Assembly: GCA_013397455.1 (NCBI GenBank)
Contig: VYZB01000190.1
Coordinates: forward strand, 1,349,780-1,413,779
DNA: 64,000 nucleotides
Direction: 5' to 3'
Source: Crotophaga sulcirostris
Taxonomy: Eukaryota; Chordata; Aves; Cuculiformes; Crotophagidae
Positions 53,331 through 64,000 of this stretch are shown in pieces. Each line of letters opens with the position of its first letter. The stretch's first letter is position 1. Both the position numbers and the translations under genes were made by a program. The notes below the pieces were generated by a model. It made no database searches. It saw only the letters and a list, made by a program, of their open reading frames with translations, and was not told the DNA's origin.

Positions 53331-55354
53331 ACTATAATTGGAAGTGAAAAAAAAAGGCTGTAAGAGATAAAGAATTAAATGAGTCTTTATATCTATATGA
53401 AAAGTCCATGTGAATAAGTATATATAAGCATAAAGCTACTCTATATTTACATCTTAAAAAAAATAATTTCTTTAAAAGCTGAATGAACAAAATCAATTAC
53501 GGTTACCACATACAACAAATGATAGTCTTCTTATGGTATATAAGAGAGAGTAAAATGCTATGGACATTTAAAAATGCAATACTAAATGACAAAGTCATCT
53601 AGTTCCTCATTATCTATGCTAGGAAGGAGGAAACACACTTGGAAATGCCAAAAAAGGCTCATCATTTCACATAAACTGCTCCTGTTGTTGTGCAATAGTT
53701 CTGATGGCAACAAGCAATCCACAGTGAATCATCCATTTAGCAATCTGAGCAAAGAAGACACAAAAGGAAATGGAAGCAGTCACATCAAATCATAGTCTTT
53801 CCAAATCCTGTCAACTGCAAACTTCTAAGCAGCTTCCCCCAATTTTTCTCATGCTTAGTCTAACCAAAAAATTCATTTCTTTCTTATTTTTGAAGTCTGC
53901 TTTGGTTTGTGATTGTTTCTTCTCTCTCCATGACACAAGCCTCAGCTGAACTCAACTAACTCTGAATTCCTGAGTGTGTGCATTCAATAAATTGCCCAAC
54001 CATTGCTATTTTCATGAAGGGAACACTTGCTAGAGTTCAGCAGTACTTCTTACTATACTTGCTGTTCTTTCATTTTTCTGGCAGTCCATGTATCAACCTT
54101 ATCCTGCTCTCTTTAATCTGCTTCCTTAGATCCTCCAACTGCACAACTTATTGTCCATAATGTATTTATCTAATTTGCTACCTTGTGAGCTAGTCTTGTT
54201 CATGCATTAAATGCTGTCTGAGGACATGGGAAGGACCCATGCTCAGAATTTTGCTTACTGGCAGGTTAATGTGCAACCAGAAATTTCAAAAGTGCAAACT
54301 ATACTTTGGTTTTAAGCCATCGGCAGTTGTGGATCATTTTTCATCCTGCACTTGAAACTGGATTTGTCTGCTAGCAAAGTGTTTGAGTGCGACTTCTTAC
54401 TTTATATACTATATCCATAGGATTTAGGTTTGTAGCTATTCTCCTGGGTAACGTTGCAGTCCAGTACTGAGGTTACATTCCATGCCCCCACACCATTCCT
54501 CAGTTTAAACATTGCTGAGTGCTCCTTTTCCATCAAAAAGTTATTTTTATCAAAAAGCTGTTATTTTGAGTTTTTTCTCAGAGATCTACTCTGTCTCTCC
54601 ACCAGCCTCTCCTTTTTGCTTCTCACTGAAGCACTCTTAGCTATTAGACAATTTAAAAAAATCTTCAGTATGGGGTAGATGCAAAGTATGCAGAAGGCAG
54701 GAAGAGTGGGAATTAGCATTAAGATAGGAATGGGAACCACAGGAAGAATAGATGTTGTAAGCATTCTTGCTTGTGGACTATAGCAGCAGGGCATGAACCA
54801 GAAAAGTAAGAAAAAAGGAAGTTCTTCAGTCACTTCAAATAGTGGTTGCAGCTCTGAAGGAAGTAATTCTGAGAAAACATTTTCCTCACGTGATCAGCAC
54901 ATGCTATTTGCAATGTTCCCCGAGGCCCTCCGGGCCCCTCATTTCTCTCTACCCTAAGGAAACTGCAGTATTTACTTTTCATCCCTCTCAGCAGCCCAGT
55001 TGGTATAATTACAGAATCTGCTGATAACAAGAATTCTTCTGCGAGTATATTTTTTTCTAGTTCAGGAAAAATAAAATCAATTAAACGACCTTTATTCTTG
55101 TGCAGCTGCATCTAAAGCTGATTTTAACTGCTCTAAATACAAAGCAGAAACATCGGGCACCTCCAGACAAAAGCTCTGAGATTTTTAGTTTGTGAAGATA
55201 ACTCATGTTTCAGCAGCATCTTGATAAGCATGTGACAATGACAAGGTACCCATTGCGCTCTGCACACAGATCATCGTAAGCAACAGCCTTTGCCTGAAGA
55301 AAATACTTTTGACAACTGAATAAATCAGACAGCCAGATCATAATAGATAAGGAA
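53331..55354. other. AT-rich non-coding stretch
   Basis: No gene recognised. The minus-strand frame at 54,830-55,111 (93 codons) spans a small GC-rich palindrome-like word (about 54,921-54,939) and has a fairly protein-like composition, but no domain or splice context was convincing. Confidence 0.55.
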
Positions 55355-55450
55355 TATTACTTCTGTTCTACACACAGGGGACTAAGGCAATTGCCTGAGG
55401 CCAGCAAGTTTCTGTAATGCAGCTGGGAACTGAATCTTGAGTCCCATTCA
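55355..55450 (-). mobile_element. MIR/CORE-SINE-like remnant
   Basis: Words CACAGGGGACTAAGGCAA, TTGCCTGAGGCCAGCAAGT, TCTGTAATGCAGCTGGGAA and CTGAATCTTGAGTCCCA follow, in order, the reverse complement of amniote MIR-type SINEs, whose corresponding parts include a GAGGCA box, a CAGCAAGTCTGTGGCAGAGCTGGGA block and an AACC...GAGTCCCAG block. The order and spacing are well kept. A run of 16 A follows at 55,455-55,470. In this orientation that run lies at the head of the SINE and so is not its own tail. Confidence 0.65.
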
Positions 55451-55454
55451 AATT

Positions 55455-55470
55455 AAAAAAAAAAAAAAAA
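55455..55470. repeat. A16 homopolymer
   Basis: The longest pure A-run noticed in the window, directly right of the MIR-like remnant. Confidence 0.95.
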
Positions 55471-58400
55471 TCACTCTTCTTCTAAGAATCTCACCAAGAG
55501 ATTATGTAGTTATTTTTCTGCATCTGTGGTACAATAAAATATGCAGCTGTAAAGATGGAGGGGGTGAGGACAGGCATATGGGAAACAGTTATGAATAGCA
55601 TTACATCTCTATAGTTTAATGAATTTAGGTTACTAATGGGAAAAACATTTCAGAACTAAGCCCAGAATTTTACACACATTTCACACATCTCCAGTAGCAT
55701 TAGATTCACATTATGCATTGATATTACACTATATCCTTGTCAATTCTGGCAGAAAGGGCAGAGCCCCATCTTCTATATCCCTCCATCAATCGCTTCTGTT
55801 CCCATTTGTGCTACAGATCACTCAAAATCAACTGCTCTGCCCTCCTTGTTAACAGATTTTTCCCAGTTCCCTCTGGAGGAGTGCCTTCTCCCCAGCTCAG
55901 TTCTTTTCCATGTGACAAACTTCATGTGGGTGTGCGTTGGTTTCCAGAGTACATGCCCCAAATGCATTTGATTCCTCCTTCTGCTTCTTGTGGAATTGAG
56001 CTACAAGTTGACAGTTTCGCAGGGCTGTGCAGCACAGGTTACATCTTTCCATCAAATACTCCATAGCTTGCACAAGAAGTTAGGTACAGCGAAAAAAAGT
56101 GCCTCTGTCCTAGTAGAGTGTTAAGAGTTTGCAGATGGATTATGAGATTTGAGTTTTGTTCTGCTGATTTATATCGAATTAACTGTATGCTCTCTAATCT
56201 GGATGTCACTTGCCTATCGAGGCTGCTCCTACAATGGTGCTGGCTCAGGTAAGGCAGATACTATATTGTTGCTCTGTCCTGTGGATCTGTGGACTGACAC
56301 CTTTGATCTGTCTTCATTTATATTCATTTATATTATCTCAGGGCTTTGCCTAATACCAATGACTTCAGCAAGCAGTAAACGCATAAAAGATGAGGATGCT
56401 GTCATTACGTGGAAGAAGGGCTTAAACTCCAAGATTTTAGGATTCCAGATTTTACTGTAGTTTAAAAACACATGAACATTGCATCTAGCAATCTTCAGCT
56501 TTTTGCTCACTAGGAAGCAAAATAAACATTTATTCAATTCATCTTTGTTTATTCTGATTTAAAATGCCTTTTAGCTGTTGCAGTTATGCTTTTATGTACA
56601 TAGCACGTTAAGAATTCTTATCATCAAAATATATGTGCTGGGTTCTCTGTTCTTTAAGAAGATTTTGGAAAATCTGTTTAGGGCCTAAACCAAAGCTCAA
56701 AAATCACAATTAGGCCCTAGCATTCTAATGTACTGTACATGCTACAGGTTAACACTTTTAAGAAATCCCCAGTAAAGGAATGATTAAGGACATAGGGTTA
56801 AGCACACAAATTCTATAAGATATGACAGCCTTATTTTGTAGGTTTCAAGCACTGGCAGAAAAAAAAAAAGAAACAAAAATACCTATATTCTACATTCTCT
56901 GTTTGTTCATCTGCTCAGAGGTTTCTTAACTAAAGGCTGAATAATGGCAGAGGAAAAAATCTTTTATAATCATACTAAGTATGAATATTTTGCATGCTAG
57001 CTCTAATTAAGGTATTTCTATGTATTTCAATTAGTCTTACCATTTAAAATTCTTATCTATTTTTTGATCAACACAGAGTTTGTACAGAAAAGTACTTTAG
57101 ATTCCAAACTACAAAAAGAGATCTAAGTACCTGTGAATATGTATTATTATCACTTGGCAAAGAATGCAGAGGACAATATGAATATCATTAGAAAAGCATA
57201 TTTATTCAGTATTGCCATTGCTTACATGTTTACTGAATAGATTTAGTTGTACCATATTTAGTAGCATACCACTACAGTGAAAATTCACCTAAGCATTACG
57301 TTTTCAGAGAGATAAAAAGTATGAACTGATCTGTGTGAAACAATAAACACTCCCCTTTGTTACCCTCCATTCCCATGTATCACACGTATTCAGACTGCAG
57401 GGATGTGCAATCCCTCTTGCCTTCCAAATACAAATAAAAAGAAACCAATATAACGAACAAACAAGTACTTAGACTCAGGAGAGCACAGCCCCTCAGAGAG
57501 AGGCTGGAATAAAACTAAGAACATGGACATTTTCTACATGAATCAGTCTCAAATAAAAAAAGGTGAAAATAAAAACAAAAACAAAGAATGAATTACTTCA
57601 ACAGAGAAAAACACTTTACAGATGTTCTAGTTTGAGTTAAAGTAGAATCAGTTTTTGAGCTTTTCAGCTAAGTCTTGTCTAAGTAACTTCATTTTCTGCA
57701 AGTTGGCTGCATATTTTTCAGACCCAGTTTCTCTCTAGAAGTGATAACACTGGGCATTGGTATGCAGAAAGGCCATTGCTTATACTTATTCCTATAGAAA
57801 CCAAGGTCATCCTCAAGTTGGTGGAATGCTGTGAAAGAGGTGAAAAAGGGTTGCACCTGCAGGAAGGGCTGGACAGGATGGGTGACATAAAACTGACTGA
57901 GAATTCCATCCTGCATATGTCAAACTCAGTATAAAACTGGCAGATCATGAGGCTCAAGGTCTCTTATTTGATGGCCGGTGCCCAACACAGGCCTTCGCTG
58001 TCTTTTTGCCCCTGATCCCAGATACCTGTGTTCCTGAACCCAGCTCCCTCCTGCTGCTGAGTCCAGCCCAGGACCTTTTCCCTGCACCTGCTCTGCAGCA
58101 TCTGTGGTGATGTAATGATTGAAAGGCGGGGAGGCAATTTCTTATATTTGAACATATTTTATTATTTTATTAATTGTATATAACCTATTATTATTATTAT
58201 TACCATCATCATCATATCATCATTAAAGCTGCGTTAGTTCTAGTTTCCAACCCACAAGTTTTCTTCTCTCATTTCTCTTTCCTGGGGAAGCCAGGAAGGA
58301 ATCAGGGTTACAACTGTTCATGTTCAGCTGCCGATTCAGGCCAGGCCAGGCCAGAGCTAAATTGTGACAACAGATAAACTGTAGTAAATAACAACGTCAT

Positions 58401-58872
58401 TTTCTAAATCCTTAATCAGCATGTGGTTCTGTTACAGATAACTATGCAAACACCTCTTCCCAAGTTTCAGAAACTGTTAGGATAGTACTGAGCAGCATTT
58501 TCAGATATCATTGAAGGAAACTGTTATAAGCAATCTTATTTTTTCTTTTATGACAGCTGAAAATTTTCCCATTCAACATCAGTGTTTTACATAATAATAG
58601 CCAATTTACAAATTTTACATGCCAACTATAGTATTGCCATTGATACAAGAAAATTTTTCATTAGTGTCCTATTTTCAGAGTTTTATAGGAAAATTATATC
58701 CAAATTTGAGATTTAGTTGACAAAGTTGACAGCCTAATCATTAGGTTTTTTTAGATTAATTCAAAAAGTCTTTGGATGAATAATAAATATGGTTTAAAAC
58801 ATGTTACATTTACAATTTACTACTTCATGTCATGTAAGTTGTCTACACATTGCCCCTGTAAAGCTGTGTTCC
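55471..58872. other. AT-rich non-coding stretch
   Basis: No gene recognised in about 3.4 kb. Frames of 103-109 codons (55,737-56,066 and 56,149-56,460 plus) have no recognisable domain. Simple sequence includes an A-rich run (56,860-56,879), a TTA/ATC trinucleotide tract (58.19 kb) and three or four tandem GGCCA units (58,339-58,355). Confidence 0.55.
58187..58222. repeat. (TTA)n / (ATC)n trinucleotide tract
   Basis: Five TTA units pass into about six ATC/CATCAT units. Confidence 0.9.
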
Positions 58873-58873
58873 A

Positions 58874-59147
58874 ATGAGGAGAGACTTTTTATCAGGCAGT
58901 GTAGTGATAGGATGAGGGGTAACGGTTTTAAGCTGAAAGAGGGGAGATTTAGATTAGATAGGAAGAAATCTTTTACTGTGAGGGTGGTGAAGCACTGGAA
59001 CAGGTTGCCCAAAGAAACTGTGGATGCCCCATCCCTGGAGGTGTTCAAGGCCAGCATCCTGATCTAGTGGAAGGTGTCCCTCCCATGGCAGGGGGGTTGG
59101 AACTAGATGATCTTTAAGGTCCCATTCCAAACCCAGCGATTCCATAG
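58874..59147 (+). mobile_element. CR1 LINE, 5'-truncated copy with a small 3' deletion
   Basis: This is a plus-strand CR1 fragment of about 275 bp. The ORF2 C-terminal codons are open through CSDRMRGNGFKLKEGRFRLD, RKKSFTVRVVKHWNRLP and APSLEVF. The 3' region follows with TAGTGGAAGGTGTCCCTCCC, ATGGCAGGGGGGTTGGAAC and GATGATCTTTAAGGTCCC, ending near CGATTCCATAG without clear octamers. Between GTTCAAGGCCAG and GATCTAGTGG roughly two dozen bases expected for this subfamily seem to be missing, so the last ORF2 codons are altered. It belongs to a different subfamily from the minus-strand trio. Confidence 0.93.
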
Positions 59148-62052
59148 TCACTTACCAAGCTTTGTAACAAGTGGTAACTTAGCAGTCAGCAGTCTGATGT
59201 CTTCTGACCATAGCAACTAAACAATTTATTTATTCTTTTCATGGACTAGGATTAGTCACAGGCCAATTTGCAGAACAGTAAGAATTCTGAAAAAACAAAC
59301 TTCATGAGACTTAACTTTTGAGACTTAACTTTACAAGGAAAGCAAATTGCAGATAAAATTCAATGTATAAAAATAAATAGGTATGTAAGGGGAAAAAAAA
59401 ATAAAAATCATTGACTTGTACAAAATTCCACACTGCTTATCAGAAGAGAACTCCGAGGGTTTATAAAGCAAATTACATTCTGGCTTTATGAAATTACAGT
59501 CCTGTTCTGGATCCTCTGGAAATCTTATGATTAATGCTCCTTCTTTACCTCTATGTCTGTACTCAAAGGCCTCTAATGCCACAGAGTCTCTTTGATAAGC
59601 TCTAAAACTTGCTACAATCAAACTGATCATCTACAGCATCAGGCTGAAGAAGCTACACAGAGCTAGGCTGAATTTTCCTGCAACATGTGGGGTCTATGTC
59701 CAGGCACTCTAGGACTTATTTTTAATATCAATACAGACAATGTCTATCACAAAATATCTAAAGCGGTATATGAAATAGAACTCATATCTTCTTCCCTAAA
59801 TACTTTCTCTTGTTTTCTGACAACCAGCTGTTCAGAGACTTGAGGCAGAAGTTGCACCTGGACCAGCCTGTTAATGAAGTATAAGTCTGACCAATGTTAT
59901 GTGATTTTGCATCTACTATAATTTCTACAGTATCCTGTTTGATAATTTAACTGTATTCAATCAAAAAAAATACTTCCCTTTTCTTTGTTTGAACTTGCTA
60001 TCTGAAAATGTAGATGTCCCTCTTCTAAGGAGGAAAATATTGTTATCTATTCATTTTTTTTTCATGCCATTATACCATTGAATGATTGTGGTTTGTCACC
60101 ACATTCTGAAAAAAATCATTTTCTTGAAGTTGATAATTTTAGTGTACTTTTTCCTCAGTTTAAAAATCTTTTAATATGTTATTTTTGTAATACTTCCACG
60201 TATCACTTCCATTTTCTTTTTTTTTTATTAAAAAAGGGGATAACCAGTATTTTAGGCACAAGCACAATGCAAATTTGTAGAACAGTACAGTGATACTTCA
60301 AATTTTCTTTTCTGATAACGTGTTTGTATTTTACTACCACTGAGCTTAATTTTTTTTAGAATTAGAAAAAGGACAGCCAAATCTCTATTTTAAGCCGTAA
60401 GAGAAGATTATAATGTAATACATCTTTGTATATGTATAGCACTCACTGATATGAATCAGTCAACATTGTTTTTCCAGCTGCCATTTTATCATCCAAATTG
60501 TTAGTATTACATAATTAGGTTTTAAATTTTGATTATCTTCAAAAATTGTGTATTACTTGCAAGTATCTTTTATTTTAAAAATTACTTTCTGAACAGCACA
60601 AATGCCAATTCTGATCTTGACAAGTAGTCAATCTTAGCTGTACGATAAAAGTATTTTCTACCATAGTACATGAGAATTTTCCAAGAAACTTCTGTTAAAA
60701 AGTCTAATTTTTCACTAGTATTCTATAGACAACTGGAGTTCTGTTTTATTCTTTATTTTTTGAATCATACTGTAGTTTGAGAAATCAGTCTTGAGAGACT
60801 GTGCTGTTTCCATAGCAATGACTTCAAGTTATAAACCAACTCTGAAGGCCAAGTCCTGCTTTCAGATGCACAGTGCTTATTTCAATATATTAAAAAAAAA
60901 AGAAAAAGAAACTACCTGTCATTTTGGTAGCTTTATGCAGATCTAGCAACACAGGTCTTCGAAGTTTTAAAAATCATCTATTCTAACTAAATAAAAACAT
61001 GTCTTTTATATATTTTAAAGAGATGAGATGCGATTAAAAAACAAAACTTTTCTAAAAATGGTAAATCAGGTCAGAATGCAACAGCAGACATTAACATTAT
61101 CTAATAAAATAGATTGTTTTCTCGAACATGGATTTTTAGTCAGTCAGTGTAGGCTTTTGCTACATTATAATCTATATTGGAAGTCGTCTTGTTTAATCAT
61201 TATCAAAATTCTGTTAATTATATAAAGTTTAGCAAGTTTATACCCATGCTTTTAAACAAAAGATTGCAGGAAGTGAACACGAATACTCTGATTACTTCTG
61301 AGTATCCACACTGCTTCACTGCTAGAATCAAGAAGAGAGCTGTTCTAGGTCACTCCATGACCGCTGACAGATACAGATCTGGAAAACACTTAAAGCTGCA
61401 CTAGATTTCCTCTGTCATACAAGGACAGTTATATTTTCATGTAGGAATGGGAAAAGAAAATTGTGCACGCATGCACGCATATATTCTAAAATCAGAATTA
61501 GTTTTTAAAAAGCCCTCATTTTTGAATTGCTAAGCCAGTTTTGAATAGCAGCAATAATGGACTATATAGAAAAGAATTCTCATCAATTTCAATAAGATCA
61601 TCACACTGTATGATAAGTATCTTCTTTCTTGACTCCATCTTAATAGACTGTACCTTTCTAGTTGAGAAATACTGAAGTCATTATGATAGGCACAAGATAT
61701 TTTTACTTCAAGTCTATCAGCAAAGTGGGCCAGGGAATTAATTTTCCAACTTCTGGATATTTCATTGTTTTCACAGTATATTTTAAAATGTGACTAAAGC
61801 GAAGTTTGAAAAATGAAAGCTACGGGTACTTTTGCTGCATTACTGTTTCCTCTGTTTGCATTACCCAGCTGAAGAAAACAAACACGAACAATATTCTTCT
61901 TCCTTACTTTTCACATAAAGATTTTATTGAATATATATTCCATATTCTGTATATAGAGAGATCAGACTAGACAGACGAAAAAGACAATAAATACTGTTTC
62001 ATTGTTATCTCTTTCTTCTTTCTACTAAATTTCCATGAAGCAACAAGAAATA
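59148..62052. other. AT-rich non-coding stretch
   Basis: No gene or clear repeat in about 2.9 kb. T-rich (60,207-60,230) and A-rich (60,890-60,910) runs are present. Short frames of 65-99 codons look like chance. Confidence 0.6.
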
Positions 62053-62270
62053 CCCTAGGACGGTGGTGTCAAACTCACGCCTCCCACCATTCTGCTCCTG
62101 CAGTGTAATGGGCATCACACCTGCTGCACACGTGCCCAGCGCTGGCAGGAGCGCAGGGGCAAGCAGCTCGGTGCTGCCAACGGGTACAAACAAGGTGCTG
62201 GGCTGGATAAAACAAGGTGGGGGGCCGGATTTGGTCCACAGGCCGTGAGTTTGACACCCTTGCCCTAGGA
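62053..62270 (-). mobile_element. hAT-like MITE, copy 2 (inverted), with 8-bp target-site duplication
   Basis: This is a 202-bp element (62,061-62,262) bounded by a perfect 8-bp direct repeat, CCCTAGGA, at 62,053-62,060 and 62,263-62,270. The ends carry the same terminal inverted repeat as copy 1 (GTGTCAAACTCACG at the left, CGTGAGTTTGACACC at the right), with differences only in the outer five bases. Its reverse complement matches copy 1 through the interior, including a GTTGGCAGCACCGAGCTGCTTGCC-like block and the TTGCCCCTGCGCTCCTGCCAG block. It is therefore the same family in the opposite orientation. The interior is GC-rich and encodes no transposase. Differences between the copies, including an indel of roughly ten bases in the middle, suggest they are not recent sisters. 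Confidence 0.9.
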
Positions 62271-64000
62271 GATATTTTATCTACTAAAATGCAGAAATAT
62301 TTCACAGTTTTCTGTGTCAGTTACAGGTATTTACATAAGTTCAAATCTCAAGTAGCTCCTGTGTGGACCCATTTGCATTTTCTGAGACAAGAAATTTTCA
62401 GGAAATCATTTGCATCATGGAGCAAAGCATTCCATCTTAACTACAAGTAAGAGTCATTTATAATGTGATACACAAAAGAAATACGAAATTATTCCACATT
62501 TTAAAATACGTTTGAGTCATGTACAGAAATACACATTGATGACTATGTGAGTGAATTAGTTTTAATTGTTTTCTTACCAGTGTAGTTAGTTCGCTGTCAA
62601 TGACAAGATATATTTTTCAAATATCAAGAAGGCAATTTCACACTTCTGTGAAAGTTCAGTAAAACGGTAATCCTTATCTGTTTTTATACCTGAATAGCAC
62701 AATATATTATCAGAATGCTACAACTACTTCTTTGACCACATTGTAGTACTCAATTGTAAACCATTCTCCTGCATGGCTAATTATTTGTGCATCCATCCCT
62801 CAAATCTCTGTATTAACTGTAAACTTCAGTTTTACTTTGTCTAAGTACAGTTGTACATTGGGACTCAAAGATACCCGCAACGCTATCTACTAGTGAACTC
62901 AGTGGGCTAATAAGATCTAATATAAATAGGCCTAAAAACTTCAGGAGTATTGTTTATTTAAAAACATTGTGATAGGTCTTTTATTTTCAGTCTAATTAAA
63001 TTCTACATACACATTGTAATAGAAAAGTTAAAATTCACTTCCTAAACTCATATCATTAAAAGAAAGAAATATCACTCTATTTAAATCACACTTTTTGGGC
63101 ATATATTTATTGTTCATGAAAGTATTCATACATAAGCAACTAGGGGTTTTGTAAACATCATAGGGAAGTAAAAACATTGCTTACTTAAAGGTAGCAGAAT
63201 CCAGCCTGTTATTTTAATACAATGATATAGTACTTTTTAAAAATAATTACTTCAGTTATACGCACATATATAATATATACAGACATACATACACACTTGT
63301 TTCTATATATGCATGTAAGCAAATGCATCTCTGACACAGCCAGGTAAGGTATTAAAAGAATCGTATTGTTTTTTTAATAATGTTCAATACATAGCAAAGA
63401 TACACTACCCACTCACAACATAATCAGATCTATTCAATATAAAATTGCTATCAGGCTTTTCTTCAGTGCCAATAATCTTGTAGATTCTTTTTACTGAATA
63501 TTACAACTATGAAGCCTTAAAAATACAATCACTTTAGAAGTTTAACATTTAACATGCTGGTCAAAATTAAAGAAGAAAAAAAGGAATGAAATATTGGCAC
63601 TACCTTAACCAAGTGGAAAGATGAGGACCAATACCTGTGAAATACCTAAAGACTGGGAGAGAGATTTTCAGCTCACATTAAGTGGTAAATAATTTGCAAG
63701 TCAATACTTTATTTCCTCTTTTCAGGTAGACAAGATGCACAAAAAAAAATGCCCTAAATCACAGTACATCCTTGTCCATGTGCCCAGAGATACATTCTCC
63801 TACTAGCAACGGGGTGCTAAAAACACTCCTGTGAACTGTTTTCAGGAGAACCCAAGAGCCACGTGTAAAACACGTTAATTCAAACTCTGCAGAGTGTATA
63901 CACACTAAGCTTCATAATTAAAAAGAGTTCACTAAAGACCTTTCTGCTTTAACAGCCTCTTAAGAGACAAATCATTGGTACCACAAAAGGCATTAGACAA
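62271..64000. other. AT-rich non-coding stretch
   Basis: No gene or transposon recognised. An AC/AT-rich alternating tract lies at about 63,259-63,296. Confidence 0.6.

Noticed and set aside
54830..55111. 93-codon minus-strand frame with protein-like composition
   Set aside because: Stops lie just upstream, no convincing acceptor or poly(A) context was seen, and the family is unrecognised; weaker than the 28 kb candidate.

Overview
This 64 kb window looks like non-genic nuclear DNA from a bird: either an intergenic desert or part of a very large intron. The evidence is the repeats. There are at least eight pieces of CR1 LINEs, the dominant avian retroposon. Several keep the typical 3' tail of tandem octamers and the C-terminal end of the CR1 ORF2 reading frame. 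Three minus-strand pieces belong to one closely related subfamily. The base composition is AT-rich and CpG-poor apart from a few patches. I see no operons, ribosome binding sites, tRNA, rRNA, CRISPR or plasmid/phage features.

Layout. 1-7.7 kb: AT-rich single-copy-looking DNA. 7.7-8.5 kb: a GC-rich patch that may be a degenerate LTR. 9.7-10.1 kb and 13.5-13.65 kb: two minus-strand CR1 copies. 21.6 kb: a small tandem duplication. 22.0-22.2 kb: a hAT-like MITE with a perfect 8-bp target-site duplication. 26.3-26.8 kb and 29.1-29.3 kb: plus-strand CR1 remnants. 27.97-28.27 kb, minus strand: an open reading frame with a plausible splice acceptor, the only candidate for a host coding exon. 32.7-32.9 kb: the third copy of the minus-strand CR1 subfamily. 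37.9 kb: an imperfect 57-bp tandem duplication. 45.5-46.1 kb: an internally deleted CR1 running into a pyrimidine tract of about 130 bp. 51.1 kb and 55.4 kb: MIR/CORE-SINE-like remnants. 53.25 kb: a CR1 3' end. 58.9-59.1 kb: a CR1 copy with a short deletion. 62.06-62.26 kb: a second copy of the MITE, inverted, with its own 8-bp duplication. Several microsatellites are scattered through.

No set of genes working together is visible. The best-supported structures are the MITE pair, the CR1 population and the internally deleted CR1. The candidate exon would be the most biologically important feature if real. If it is the last exon of a minus-strand gene, much of the DNA to its right could be that gene's intron. 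I found no previously undescribed functional system that the sequence can support.
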